This document shows, in pieces, positions 1 through 12,218 of a stretch of 64,000 nucleotides of DNA (its first letter is position 1; the number at the start of each line of letters is the position of its first letter). A model generated the notes under the pieces. The model was not told the origin of the DNA, made no database searches, and saw nothing but the letters and a program-made list of their open reading frames with translations. The position numbers and the translations under genes are program-made. This DNA is from Allolobophora icterica (Eukaryota; Annelida; Clitellata; Crassiclitellata; Lumbricidae). The DNA is taken from contig OY744615.1 in assembly GCA_963556255.1 (NCBI GenBank), forward strand, positions 16,877,077-16,941,076, written 5' to 3'.

Positions 1-2040
1 TCAATAGGCAACTGGCCGGCAACGACCGTGGTAGGGAGGCCCGATCGACGGTCTGAGGCCAGCGCATAGCGAGCAGACGCGCTCATTAGGGATGCATAGA
101 GCCTGCCTCACGGTGTGCTGCTTTATACGTGAAGAGTTGGTTCGACTCTTCATACATAGCAATACTGTTAAACAGCGTTGTTGGTTAGCGATTCAGTTAC
201 CGATTCAAATATACTGCACTCAGTGTGGTAGGCGAGTGATTTTGGTTACGACAGAGTCAGAGTTCGAGTTTCCGGTTAGTACAAATATATTTACGGATGA
301 AAGGGGCGTCCGAATAATATAATCAGGCGATCCCGAGTACAGCTAAAGAAGTTCACTGTTGGGAGACGGGCCGACAGCGCCGATCCAGCGGGTTGGATCC
401 CCCAGTTGATCGCGAAGCGGTCTAGGTCCCGATCGTGGGAAATCTACGGCTGAGTAATACTCGGGGAAGGATACCGTTGATACACAGGAAAACCAATTCA
501 GTGTGAGATCGAAAACCAGGGTGAATTTGGCGACGGGCAGGAAAGTCCCTCTTGGGTTTTGAAGAACTCCGCGATCGGAGCTTGTCCGGTAACCCATGGG
601 AGTAGAGGTGACCTTCTTAAGGTAGCCATTTTCTGGAATTCTGAAATCCTTGAAACCAAGAGTAAATTTGGCGTCGGGCAAGGAAATCCCTCTTGGAGTT
701 CGAAGAACTCCAAGATCCGACAGTGTTTGGTTTTATACACTGAGACGAGTTTTACGCGATTTCGGCGTACTCGACACAGGGGAAGTTCTACGCACTTTCG
801 GCGTACTCGGCCGGGAGAGTTTTACGCGACTTCGGCGTACTCGGCTGGGAGAGTTTTACGCGACTTCGGCACTCGGTGAAGTGACCGTCGGGATACCTGA
901 AAAAAACCAGTTTAGTACAAAAACGATAATAAGGGTAAATTTGGCGACAGGCAGGATCGGAGCTTGTCCGGTTACCTGTGGGAGTAAGCGTGACCTTCGT
1001 TAGGGAACCAAAATTCGGAAATTCTTGGGAACAAAATTCAGGACATTCTGGTAACCTTACGGGGTCGGCGTTACATTTGGATTGTGACACTTGGATGGCT
1101 GACACGCCGGTGGAGCGTTGGAGGGGCTCCATCGCCCGGTAACTAAAAATAGTTACTGGGAAAGACCACTGTTACCGAAAGACCGCAGTACGGGAAAAGA
1201 CCGCCCGACAACTGATTACAGTGCGGTAAGACCAGGAAAACGATAGAATCAGGAAAATCTTGTATTCAAACCAGTCGTTATTCAGAGCAAATAACTTGGT
1301 GATCGAAACACGTAGTTCCGAGAACTGACCGAAGTGCGAAGTAGGGCCCACCTCGTGCGCCGGTCGGAACACAGTTCTGCGTGCGGTTAGGGAGGTTTTA
1401 GACCTAGAACCTGTCCTATCAGAAGAGAGTGTCGTGAGACCAGTATACCGCGTTAATATTACACGTGTATATATTATCGCAAGATGTTCGCGTGTTTGAG
1501 ACGGCACGACGTGACGACTCGTCAGATGTACACCTTGTCCTCTCGGACAGGAGAACGTTTAGAGTTTTCCCCTATTGACGATAACTCGAGAGTCATGAGA
1601 TGCAGAATGGTACGTGAGGGTTCGGTTAAGGTGGAGAAAAAGAGGAAGTCTTTGACTAAGAGATCTCACAGGAAGCTGAGGACTCCTGCCGGCAAGAGAG
1701 CGAACCCTGTTCTAAAGGACGGCCATCCTGAGGACGAGGACGTTGCCCACCCGGCGACCGCGGCAGTGGCAGAGTCCGAAAGTGAGATGGAGCTTGACAG
1801 CGACACTGTTCGCAAACAAGCGATACCCTCGGGACCTCCTCTTGGAGAAATGGGCACTGAGAGCGGAGACAGGGAACCGCTCGTCTACAGCAGAAGTAGA
1901 CAGGATAGTGACCCGGGCGACTCCAGAAGGGCAGTTGGCTGGAGCCGAACCCAGCCCGACGACGAAGCAGCGTCTCGGGTAAGACCGACACAAATTGGTA
2001 CCATGTCTGATGAAGGGTTAGTTGATCTCGAGCGACGAAC
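1..2040 (+). mobile_element. Probable retroelement 5' region, truncated
   Basis: CpG-richer than the rest of the window. Three direct copies of a block with AAATTTGGCGACGGGCAGGA-like sequence (about 520, 662, 935) and GGAGCTTGTCCGGTAACC-like sequence (about 577, 958) are present. TGGCGAC...GGCAGGA resembles LTR-retrotransposon primer-binding sites. Four tandem 28-33 bp units with GTTTTACGCGACTTCGGCGT lie at 745-872. An open frame follows from 1484. No LTR pair or protease/RT was seen, so the class is inferred. Confidence 0.4.
745..872 (+). repeat. Tandem repeat, four units of 28-33 bp
   Basis: Units contain GAGTTTTACGCGACTTCGGC and GTACTCGGC; the last is shortened. Confidence 0.8.
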
Positions 2041-2089
2041 GTCACATATATACATATATATACACACACATATATATGTATATGTATAA
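1484..2089 (+). CDS. Unassigned acidic/basic open frame (possible gag-like 5' ORF, truncated)
   Basis: About 185 residues of charged, low-hydrophobicity sequence: a Lys/Arg-rich stretch around residues 50-75, then a Glu/Asp/Ser/Pro-rich region. It ends by running into a TA/CA microsatellite at about 2043, so the natural C-terminus is missing. I recognise no family. It follows the repeat-bearing leader described for 1-2040, which suggests the first ORF of a retroelement. Confidence 0.35.
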   Translation: MFACLRRHDVTTRQMYTLSSRTGERLEFSPIDDNSRVMRCRMVREGSVKVEKKRKSLTKRSHRKLRTPAGKRANPVLKDGHPEDEDVAHPATAAVAESESEMELDSDTVRKQAIPSGPPLGEMGTESGDREPLVYSRSRQDSDPGDSRRAVGWSRTQPDDEAASRVRPTQIGTMSDEGLVDLERRTSHIYIYIHTHIYVYV

Positions 2090-2097
2090 TATATGCC
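2040..2097. repeat. TA/CA microsatellite cluster
   Basis: TATATACATATATATACACA-type dinucleotides that end the upstream open frame. Confidence 0.85.
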
Positions 2098-3850
2098 TAC
2101 TTGTATATATATATGTACGTCATATAGTGCTATTTGTGGTTTGAACCAATGGATAGACAGGTTCTGTATGCAGATAATTACTGGCTTTTCGGGCCAAAGT
2201 AAGAAAAGGCACTTTGACTGGGAAGGTGCATCCCAGCCTAGGATCAGTCTGTTCTTGTGGTTAATAGCTCTGCTTACGTCTTCATTTTGGGACACGTGTA
2301 TGCTGTACTGTGTATGTATGTATGCATTCATGTACATTTGTATGCTATGGACATCAGAGGTACTACAGGTCCTCCGAGGCCCTTGGCCTTTGACCTGTTG
2401 TTTAAATTAAGCTGAATCAGTGATTGGTGTGCCCCAACTATGAAAATAATTATGGCAATTATGTTAGAGTGACAATGTCACTCGGTACTAAAGTAAAATG
2501 AGCAATTTTGTCGATTGCTTTGAACAGTAAAAGTAAGTGGTTTGTTGATTATGTCCTTAAGTAAGTGATTTTGTTGATTGCATCCTTAAAGTAAGTAAGC
2601 AGTTTTCTTGACTGTCATTAAGAAAAATAATGGGTTTGTTGATTGCATCCTATATATTTATCCATGGTCACACCCTGATCTTCTCTTCGATTAGCATCTT
2701 ACAAAGAGCATAATATTCCTAGTATGCATTGTTCCTTTGTGGCATTCATTCACAGTTTCTGGACCCTCCATGTTCACAACTTTTTAGTGATACTATCTTT
2801 CACTGTAAATTGAAAACTTGTCTCTTCCAATTTGTTTGTGGTTTTAAATACTTCCTGTTGCCTGTATTGTATTGTTTCTTTTGTATATTGTTACAGTCCA
2901 TGGGTTGTAGTTATGGGAAGGATAGATTACTAGACAAGATGAAGCTTTGAACAGCTTTGAGTGGAATGATAGATGAGTAGGCCTAGAGGACATTGAGGTA
3001 ACTGAAATTGATGGCCGACAGGTGAGGTGGAGGATCCTGCAAAGAATTTGCAAACTCCAGTGTATTCGGTAAGCCTATGCATTCAGTAGATATACAAGTA
3101 GTATACATATGGGGACCTACGGTATATTCAGGCATTGCACATTATGTATGTGTGTTTACAATGTTCATACAAGTCGATACTAATATGTGTGTGTGTGTGT
3201 GTGTGTTTGTGTGTATTTGTGTGTGTGTGTGTGTGACATTTGAAACGTGGGACGGATTCATGAATTCGTCTCAGAAGCACAAGTTTAGACTAGAAAAAGA
3301 CGATTCTTTAGTTGTTTGAGAATTAAGACATAAGACAGTCACTTGCAGCGTAAACCAGGAAGTGCAAGCCTTCTCTTGTAAGAATTAGATACCAATTATA
3401 TGTGCCTATATAGTACATTATTTCTGCAAGTGGAAGTCTAGGCAAAATACAGATAAATAGCCTATAAATGACCTCGCATTTCAGAAAAAGCCCCAGCCTC
3501 TGCTGTCAAACCAGTGACCCTTACCTTGCAAATCAGGGCACATATAGGCCGTGCAGACTTTGGCCGGGGTGGGGGAGATGCGTTGAAGCTCAAATAACGG
3601 CATAAAGTCGAGTTGGTATTCTTAGCAGCAAAACGATGTTGGTAAGTTACTTCTGGATTGCAGGATTTGGACTTTTCAGGATTATCATTCTGTTCAAACA
3701 TCTAACAAACTGTGTGATATGCACTTTAGTAGGGAGTTCAGATAAATCTACTCGGTTGGTTTACCGTTTTAGTGTTGCCATAGAATCTGCAGGTGGGTTT
3801 CGTGCAACATATCATATGCCATATGGTGGCCTGTTAAGTAATGTTGGCAT

Positions 3851-3885
<35 letters not shown>

Positions 3886-4247
3886 CAATCAATCAATCAA
3901 AAGATTTATTGTAACCAAAAACAAAAAACAACAAAATCAGTGTACACAAAAAGGCAGGCAAGTTTTGGCGACAAATGGTAACCCAAAAGGGCTATGTGCC
4001 CACTAAGTAGGGCTACCCATGTAACATAAATACATTAGTAACAAATAGCGAATGGCTTTCTCATAATATAAACGTTTATATTATAGCCTCTTTTCACTAT
4101 AGAGAAAAAAAAATAAGACATGCACAGCTGGTGAAATTCAAAATAACCTTAACTAGATGCAAGCTTAACTAAAATTGACAAGATAGTAACTCGGGCAGCA
4201 AGACATATTTAACTAAGTATTTAGTATATGTGCTTTCAAAGTTTTTT

Positions 4248-4298
<51 letters not shown>

Positions 4299-4559
4299 CT
4301 ATATAGGGCATATGGCATATCATTTTTATGATGCATATGGGAACTTACAGTCTCAAACTGTGTAATGTTGGGAGGACTTGATTTGCATTTGGGGCCAATA
4401 TGCCTTGGTCTTGTGCTTTCAGGCCTTGATCGAGATCAGCATTTTGATTTTGGAGCAGCAGTTTTGTTTTTGAGTTGCTTATTTTATGTGATGTGCTTTA
4501 ATGCAGTATGCTACAGCACGGACAAAACACCTCTGACAGAGGCAAATTGTATGTATATC
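2098..4559. other. Intergenic, no gene seen; local simple repeats
   Basis: Degenerate approximately 50-bp tandem units with TTTGTTGATTGCATCCTTAA lie at 2490-2655. (GT)n at 3185-3235, (TA)n at 3851-3885 and 4249-4293, and a (TCAA)n retroposon-like tail at about 3886-3900. Open frames here show no recognisable protein. Confidence 0.6.
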
Positions 4560-4870
4560 TTCTGATATGCGATCCTCGGCCCGTGGCCTTATGGTTGTTC
4601 CGCATATGCACTCTTCTACGGCCCAATCCAGGAGCTTTGCGTATGTGGGTCCTTCAGTCTGGAACAGTCTTCCCCAGACCCTCCGCCAAGAGCTTCTTGT
4701 CCTTTCTCCTCTTCAGTTCCGTAGACGCTTGAAAACCTTTCTTTTTGCCGGTTTTGGCAGTGATGCGGGTCGAGAGTGCCGCTGATTTGAGTGGCGCTAT
4801 ATAAATGTTCAATTACAAGTACAATATGCCAGATTTAACGCTGCAAAGGTATTATTGTTATTTTATTACT
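4560..4870 (+). mobile_element. LINE 3' remnant (reverse transcriptase C-terminus)
   Basis: The + frame reads RSFAYVGPSVWNSLPQTLRQ then FRRRLKTFLF and a stop. The FxxxGPxxWNSLP...FKxxLKTxLF pattern ends many CR1/L2/Rex-type reverse transcriptases. It is followed by GAGTGGCGCTATATAAATG and an ATT-rich tail merging into the microsatellite. Confidence 0.75.
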
Positions 4871-4874
4871 ATTA

Positions 4875-5078
<204 letters not shown>

Positions 5079-5989
5079 TAGTGGTTGTGGACTATTGGTA
5101 GCAGCGGTAGCAGTAGCAGTAGTTGTTGCAGCATACCATATTACCATAGATCCCCTCGACTGGCTCTTGTCTTACTCCAACCAACAACTCTGGCCGAGAT
5201 GCTAATCTTCTCATCTGATATGCAGTGATCTCTTGACCTCATTCGTACTGCACGTCTGACAGATTGCTTTGATGTCTTGGGCCAATTATCGCATCAACCT
5301 TTCTCTTACTAAAGATTCCTTCCCCACCGACGTACGCATGCCATGGTATACTCTGTTCTTAAAAATCCCTCTTCTTTTCTCCTGTGGATCTTTTATCACA
5401 TATCCTCCATTCCTTACTCACCCCTCATTCCAGCAAATACTGCATTCAGTCAACAGGGAACCTTCTTATTCACGTGCGCTGTATTGTAATCATAAGCTCG
5501 GACATAGAGGGTTAAGACACCAGCTTATTGAAGAGATGGAGGAGCTGTTTTGACAGGATGTGTTTAGGTTGAGAGAAGGTGAGACTCTATCTGAATGAAA
5601 AGCATGAGAAAATACAGGAGCTTGAGACAGGTGATGATGGATGAACGACTGGATGGGTAGAGAAATGGAGAACATTCGGAATTTGGGAAGGAGATTGTTC
5701 CAGAGTCAGATACAATATGGTAAATGAAGATAAGTAGTTACTGGAGTCCGGGTAAGTGTGAGGTAAGAGGGTGATTGGTTAGAGACCATGGAGAAGGATT
5801 AGATGGTGAAGAGTTTGCAAAGATATGCAGGCTTTGAGTATTGCAGAGAGTTATGCAGGGTTGTAGTCGAGGATATACACGGGTATACGGCGTGTACTCA
5901 CCTCTAGAGACCGTATACTCACCTCACAAAATATTTGTACTAATTGCCAATGTGTTTCGGGAAACTAACCATTAGCGTATACTCGCCTC

Positions 5990-6472
5990 TCATTTCTTTA
6001 TGAAAACTAACCGGTAGCGTGTACTCACCTCAAATTTGACCACTACAGCCCTGGAGTTATGGGTCAGAAAAAGAACTTTGAAATGAATGCGTTTGGTCAT
6101 TTTCAGCCAGTGGAGTGATCTAATGATAGGGGTGTCCTGGTGACAGATCAGCAAGTGAATTTTGGATAACTTGAAGATGCTTAAGCTGAGTGAATTCGAG
6201 GTTCTTGACAAGGGAATTGCAGTAGTCAAGCCTGGAGTGGAGAATGGAGGCAGTGGTATAGCCATTTTAAAATTAAGGATCGGTTCAATACGGTGAAAGT
6301 CATGAAGCAGGTGCGTGAGAGGTTGGAGATGTGCACGAGTGTTCTGTATTGTTTGGACATCTGACTTGATTTCAGTTGATGTTATTGAAAAAGATGTTGC
6401 AGTAGTCAAGTTTGGAGTGAACTCGACTGTTCTAGGCATGTGGGTCAGTCGATGGAGGTAACTAATATGCAA
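5990..6472 (-). mobile_element. Degenerate LINE reverse-transcriptase fragment
   Basis: The minus-strand frame contains SLHWLKMTKRIHFKVLFLTH, matching the S-L-H-W-L-P-V-x-x-R-I-x-F-K-I-L-L-L-T-Y block of non-LTR reverse transcriptases. Upstream, the conserved LDYCNSLL block survives only as a garbled stretch. Confidence 0.6.
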
Positions 6473-7035
6473 GTATAGCCTGTGAGAGACAACCGACTGA
6501 TGCGTTCCGCACCGTTAAGTTTTTTTACGATGATTTCGGGAATGCGGATTGGAAATGAGTAAGGTGTAGGTGAAGTGTGATCCTTCGGATCAAGGTCCGG
6601 AAGATCCGTTAAATTGTTCATGGTGGCCAATTGCCAGAAAATCCGTTTTGAGGATTGACGCACAGGTAGTTGGTGGTAGGGGCGTCTACCCCCCCCCCAG
6701 TCATCGGAGAAACTTCCCCTCCCTCCTCTTCCCCCCCCCCCATTAATGATGGCACATAGACTTGCAGATCTCCCCCATTTGCTCCAAGATTTATGTGGTG
6801 TAGACGCCTCTGGTTGGCGGTGATCCAGGGCTGAATCCGTTAGGTCGACGATATAGTGCGTCTGGAATGGGTAGAGCTGTAGTAGACTGAAATACATTCT
6901 TAGGCTTTGAGCACGGGTAAAGCTTTAAAATATGTTTACCATTTTTGTGAGAGATTTCAGTGGTGCGTTGTTCTAATAAATAACATTTTGACTGACTATG
7001 ACATAATTATTATGAATATTCGTTGCCTTGCCGAA

Positions 7036-7187
7036 AGTCAACTATGCCAGTGCTGACCCATTGCCTGCTAGATACCGACAATGGCTGACCACAATTTCTC
7101 CCAAACGCGCTGACTTCCTGCAAGAGTATGACCCTGAGTTTAGACCTGATAAAGAAAGTAAGGAATCTGTAGGTCTTGTAGAGAAGG
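7036..7187 (+). other. Possible orphan coding exon
   Basis: The open frame includes SADPLPARYRQWLTTISPKR and DFLQEYDPEFRPDKES, well-formed protein-like sequence. It ends at AAG|GTAAGG, a strong donor, at 7187/7188. The 5' border is unclear (GCCGAAAG with a poor pyrimidine tract). No partner exon and no family recognised; it could also be retroelement-derived. Confidence 0.25.
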
Positions 7188-7379
7188 TAAGGAATAGAGA
7201 GAGAGAGAGAGAGAGTCCTTTAGACTATTTGCAAATACGACCGTAGTATTAATTAAATAAACGGCAGCTTTTATATCATAAATCTACTGTATTATGCCAT
7301 ACGAACGACCTTTGTTGCCGTAAGATGTTAAACTGAGGAGCCATATCAGAGCAGTGGATTATTAACGGAAACCGGTTGA

Positions 7380-8270
7380 CGCCGGATGTGAGCTTTTCAG
7401 CTTTAGACAAAGTACCCTTGCTAGCAAGCAGCTTTATAACTCCATTAGGTTGAAGGTTTCCTCAAATGAAATCTGACACCAACTTCAATTGCGGTTGTTC
7501 GGTTATTATTATCCTCAAGTATGAACTTTATTGTTCGAAAGCTCTGCAAGGCCGCTAGTCAGGCTGTTTATGTCGTCGATGATTGATGTAGTTTAGTCCA
7601 TAATTAGTACAGGCCAGTCGGTTGTTTTCCGAAGTGTACGCCTAGCCAACTAGGTCGTGTAGATAGCGCAGGCGACGGGAAGGCCGGGTTTTTCATCCAA
7701 CGAACAGGACTGGCGTAGATTTTGAATGTTATCCTTTGAAACGCTCATCTGTCGAGTGTTTACCGTTCGATCGTCGTAGGCGGCGGATGTAGTTTTGTCA
7801 CGTGATCCTCGACGTCGACCGTCAACGGACTTCTGTTCAATTTTGGACCAAAAATTCTCCGTCTTGTTATTTCGGAAGGACAAGATGTTATCGAATTTCT
7901 ACAGTACGTAAACGCATGCATGCAGTTTCAACTGTTACGAATTATTATTGTAGGTTATTCTAAGAATCTTGCGTCCCTTTCAAGTTTAGTCATGCCCAAG
8001 GTGCCCAGATGTTTTACTGATTTAAATGTAAATGCACGCGATTTTCTATAGCGACCTTATGGCCTCGACCCTACTGATGTGGTTGATGCGTGTAATTTTG
8101 TCGTTTGACTGGATATTGACTGACAGAAACTAGATAACTGAACGTGAAGTGCTTATGTGTCAGTGTATAATCGGTCGATGCGTGTGATTTTGTCGTTTGA
8201 CTGGAAATTGACTGACATAAACTAGATAGCTGAGCGTGAAGTGTATGTCGGTGAATAAGCGATCTGACTA
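7380..8270. other. CpG-richer segment with a 92-bp tandem duplication
   Basis: CpG-containing tetramers cluster at 7550-7880 in otherwise CpG-poor DNA. This could be a promoter, conceivably for the ALT gene 5 kb downstream, but no transcript evidence is visible. 8085-8176 is repeated at 8177-8262 (GATGCGTGTRATTTTGTCGT). Confidence 0.35.
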
Positions 8271-10165
8271 GATTGGTGTTTCAAGGGGACTAGGTTGCAT
8301 GCAAAGTTATCAAGTGCTGTTGTGCTTATCTGTATTGAATGTTGTGATGGGTGGGTTGTACGCGTGTCGGTAACCTAACTAATTGCCTTGTCACTTGTGC
8401 TGTTATGCTCCATAGGTACATTCATAGGTAGTGTTGTTAATTATAGCTATTATTGAAATTCATTGTCATGTTTAACTCCTACATGGAATTCTGCAGAGTT
8501 TAAATTTGTCAAAGTAATGATGTTTTGACCTTGTAAAATAAATAATAAAAGCAGTCCAAACACTGTACTTTTCTTTTTCGTAACCAATTGTCGTAATTTT
8601 AGGGACTGTATTTGTGACTAATTTGAGATTTGCAATAGAGCTAAAAGTCAAGTTGCTGAAACTTGCTTCTACCCAAAATAATGCAGTCATGTTGCAAAAA
8701 ATATTTTGGCACAAATTGTCATCACCATCACAATACAAAGTTATGTGTATGCATAACTGCATAACCATCACCACAAAGTCTATAAAAAACACCTGGCTGG
8801 GAAAGCTTGAAGTACTGCCTAACCACAGCTACCATCAAATTGATCACCCGTTGTCTAAACCTTTTGGATAGGTTGGCTTTTATGCATTATTTTGTGTCAA
8901 AGCAGCTGTTTGAATTATAGTCATTCTGCTTTGATAAAGACTATTTAATTTAAACTACGGTCATTAATTTCTAAAGCAATGCTTGCATGCAGTTATGGCC
9001 AACATCAGCTTCATAGTCATTGCAGACTTTTCAGGTTGATGCTGGAGTGAGAATGCTACTTTAGATTCTGTGACCATGATAAAATTAAAATTACAAATTG
9101 AAGCGTTTGCAGCATGCGTTGCTATTAGTCCGCTTTTGCATAGGCTCATTTTATGCCCTCGGGGGTTTAACCAATTTGGAAGTATAATTGCAATGGCATC
9201 CTGTAGTCTATGTTGCTCGTGAAGCCATTTTATTCTGACGCTGCTGTTGTAGGTAGGTTATAGACTATTTCTTTGTTCCGTTTAAGTTACACTAGAACTG
9301 TTTACGTCTTCATCCTCTGGATTTCTAAAGGTGTTAAAGGAGATTGGCTTTGAGCAAAGCTTTCTTTAAACAATTCATACTCCAGTAGCGGTATTTCCAG
9401 TGATTTTCTTTCGAAGTTACTGAGTGACACATATAACTGGAAACATTTACAGCAATGCAGGGATTGTTTTAACGTGCAATGATGCACAAAATGTGCAGCG
9501 ATAAATTGAAAAGTGCAGTGATGAAAGGCTGTTTGTGCAGGAAATGAATTGTAATTCATAATTATTTATGATTTTTATTATTGACACTCACTATATAGAC
9601 TCGCGATTTTGTGCAGTGATAAATCTTTCTTAAAACATCCTCTGCAGCAATGGAGTTATTTAATCCTTTCTGTTTCATTTATGGATGGAGAATAATATTG
9701 AAGGGTTTGGAACAACCTATTTTAGGCTGTTTGGACGAGACTGTATTCTGAGTTTTATGTTGAATGTGACTGCAGTCCATACACGGGCGTAGATGGAATG
9801 TCGACCATTCAGATAGGGAGGAGTGATGAAGAGTATGATATACAATTACTGAAAAATATGCAGTGCAAGGCTAGTTTGTCATGTGTTGTTAAAAAATGGG
9901 TACATGTATACATGCATAGTTTTTATAAGTTGCAGTTTTAGGGCACTGAGCCAATCATTTGATGTTTGCCCTTGTTCAATACAAGACTCCGTACTTTGTA
10001 TTCATGCTAATCATTTACATTTTACACCGCTGCATTGCCATTAGTGATATATGATGCACTTTCTTTTACATCAGTTGTACTAATTTTTATGGAAGTTTGC
10101 CTTAGCTTGGTAATATATCATACTGCATGTATGCAGGTATGTAGACCTATACAAAGAGTGCATTA
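8271..10165. other. Intergenic, nothing recognised
   Basis: AT-rich; only short frames without protein-like composition. No repeats with readable borders. Confidence 0.5.
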
Positions 10166-10173
10166 CTGTAGAC

Positions 10174-10498
10174 CAGCGGTTCTCAACCTGTGGTCCGCGG
10201 ACCACTGGTGGTCCGCGGCCATCTGCCTGGTGGTCCGCGAGCAAGGCCTACAATTTATATTTTTTACAATTAAAAACATTCAACCAGGCAATTTTTTCCA
10301 ATTTGTTTTCAATTTTTCTTTTATTTCAATCGCTAGAATCGGCTAGATGGCAGCATGAAACCAATAATAAGCTTACGCGGATTTATGGCAAAAAATTCTT
10401 TTGTATTAATTTTTTTGGCACAATTCTTAGTGGTGGTCCGCGATCGGGACGCAAAATTTATAAGTGGTCCTTGAGTCTCAAAAGGTTGAGAACCGCTG
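10174..10498. mobile_element. hAT-like miniature element (325 bp)
   Basis: Ends read CAGCGGTTCTCAACCTGTGG and, on the other strand, CAGCGGTTCTCAACCTTTTG. Perfect 8-bp duplications CTGTAGAC lie at 10166-10173 and 10499-10506. Internal copies of GGTGGTCCGCG occur near both ends. No transposase frame is present. Confidence 0.88.
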
Positions 10499-10597
10499 CT
10501 GTAGACTGTAGATATGAGAGTCTTCCGTGTCTTCTTGCATGTGTGTGTACATGTTTGTGGGGAAGGACAAGTGCACCCACTAAATAGTTACCATGTC

Positions 10598-10667
10598 TAA
10601 CACTTTAACGATGAGTGTGTACTAAAAGCAACTGGGAACATTGCAGCTCGTGGCTATATAGTGTTAA
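10598..10667 (+). mobile_element. Short palindromic element (about 65 bp family), copy 1
   Basis: AACACTTTAACGATGAG at one end and an imperfect inverse at the other. The asymmetric core reads GTACTAAAAGCAACTGGGAA. Same family as 24207, 27683, 49788, 52461 and 55797. Confidence 0.75.
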
Positions 10668-10960
10668 TATCCAACAGACTGGCATTAAGGTTGACATTGT
10701 ATATACTTGATTACATGTGCTAACTCATACACCAACATGCAGAAGTATGATATATGCATGTGTATTTGTGTATGTCCTAGAACAATGCCATTCTGATGTG
10801 TCATTGGGAGGAGGGTATGGATCCAAATTCGATTAAGCTGCAGGATATGACCGCATTATGATGCACTTAATTATGATATCTCTGTTGTGCATGCAAAATA
10901 GACAGGCAGCAACAAGGACACTTTATAATGGCATTGCGATACTGGGAATCGTGATGCAAC

Positions 10961-11113
10961 CAGAGGCGGATCTACTATGAAACTAATGAAGCTGAAGCTT
11001 CAGGGCACCAGCCCCCAGAAGCGACTGAGACTGTAGACATGAGTGTGTCTATTTGTGAAGGGGCCCCCATAGCAGTTCAAGCTTCAGGACCCAAAAATGT
11101 AGGTCTGCCTCTG
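10961..11113. mobile_element. Small hAT-like element (153 bp), degraded
   Basis: Ends CAGAGGCGGATCTAC and, inverted, CAGAGGCAGACCTAC (13 of 15). The flanking octamers GATGCAAC/GATGTTGT match only partly, so the boundaries are less certain. Confidence 0.55.
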
Positions 11114-11404
11114 GATGTTGTTTTGTGGCTCCATCTGCTTATGAAAAGGTCGTCTCTGGATCTCATCCAGATGTAAGTGGTTGCCACTGACAAGCTAACT
11201 CTTCTTTGGGCAAGACAATCATCTGTTAATTTTGTCTAAACAGGATCCTGGTGGATTTCTGTAGGAGAACGTTTTATCGGTGCAGGACAGTAAACTTATT
11301 ATAGGAAATTTGAGTATATTCTACTGGCACCTGTAAGTGTCTCTGTTGATTGTATGATTTGCTGTAGAATCGATGATTTAGGGGGTGCGTGGTAGTGTAG
11401 AAGG

Positions 11405-11640
11405 GTGTTTGATGGCGTAGTGATTAGCTTGCTGGACTGTTAGTCGGGAGGCTGGGGATTCAAATCCCCACCAGGCAGAAATTTGGGTTGAGATTTCTGC
11501 TCCACCTGCACTTCCTAGCCCACTCAGCTATAATGAGTACACTGACTGTACACTGTCAGTGAGAAGATGAGACGGCCAGGGAGAGGACTGGCCACCCACT
11601 CTCATTTGCCAAGGGTAAGAAAACGAAATCGCTAATACTT
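11405..11640 (+). mobile_element. tRNA-derived SINE, family A
   Basis: Pol III box A-like TGGCGTAGTGATTAGC and box B-like GGGATTCAAATCC lie in the first 75 bp. A non-tRNA body with GAGTACACTGACTGTACACT and GAGAGGACTGGCCACCC is shared with copies at 24294-24540 (-), 29918-30055 (-) and 49143-49285 (+). Confidence 0.75.
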
Positions 11641-11865
11641 CATACCCAAGGCTGCTTCAGGGCTAGCTTAATGGGTTGCTTGTCTTTGCTGATTTAGACA
11701 GGTACACTGATCACACAGTCTCCCTTAGGTCATTACTCATCTGACCATGACTGAATGCTATTCCTAATTAATGCTAAATGACCTAGTGTTAGTTTTGATT
11801 GGAGCTTGTTTTGCTGTGGCTTTAAACTGGGACTCATCCAGGGTATGGCAACACAGAGCTCTCAT

Positions 11866-12218
11866 CAGTGTTTAATCTAGTCCCCCTCTTCTGAGGGGGA
11901 AACAAGGTTTGTCGGGGGGCGGGGAGACCAACAAGGGCGACCTTTTTGGGGAAATTTCATCTGTGTTTTCGAACATCGAAACATTTTTTGAATTTAATCT
12001 TTTAAAAAAGTTGATGACCTTTTTTTAGTGATTCATCCCACTTTCGTGATTTTTTTTGGAAACTTAAAACTTTGACGACTTTTTTAGGGATTCATCTCTC
12101 GTTTCTTATATTCTTATATTACTCGTTTACTCACCAAAAGAGGTGTCTACATTCAAATATTGCTGGCCTCTGGGGGGGGGGGCATAAATCCTGGGGGGAA
12201 TTTCTAGATTAAACACTG
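11866..12218. mobile_element. hAT-like miniature element (353 bp)
   Basis: Perfect 15-bp terminal inverted repeats CAGTGTTTAATCTAG with perfect 8-bp duplications GCTCTCAT (11858-11865 and 12219-12226). The ends are followed by C-rich/G-rich tracts. No coding potential. Confidence 0.9.

Noticed and set aside
2093..2410. 105-aa frame with hydrophobic segments
   Set aside because: Starts inside a microsatellite and shows no domain or splice context.
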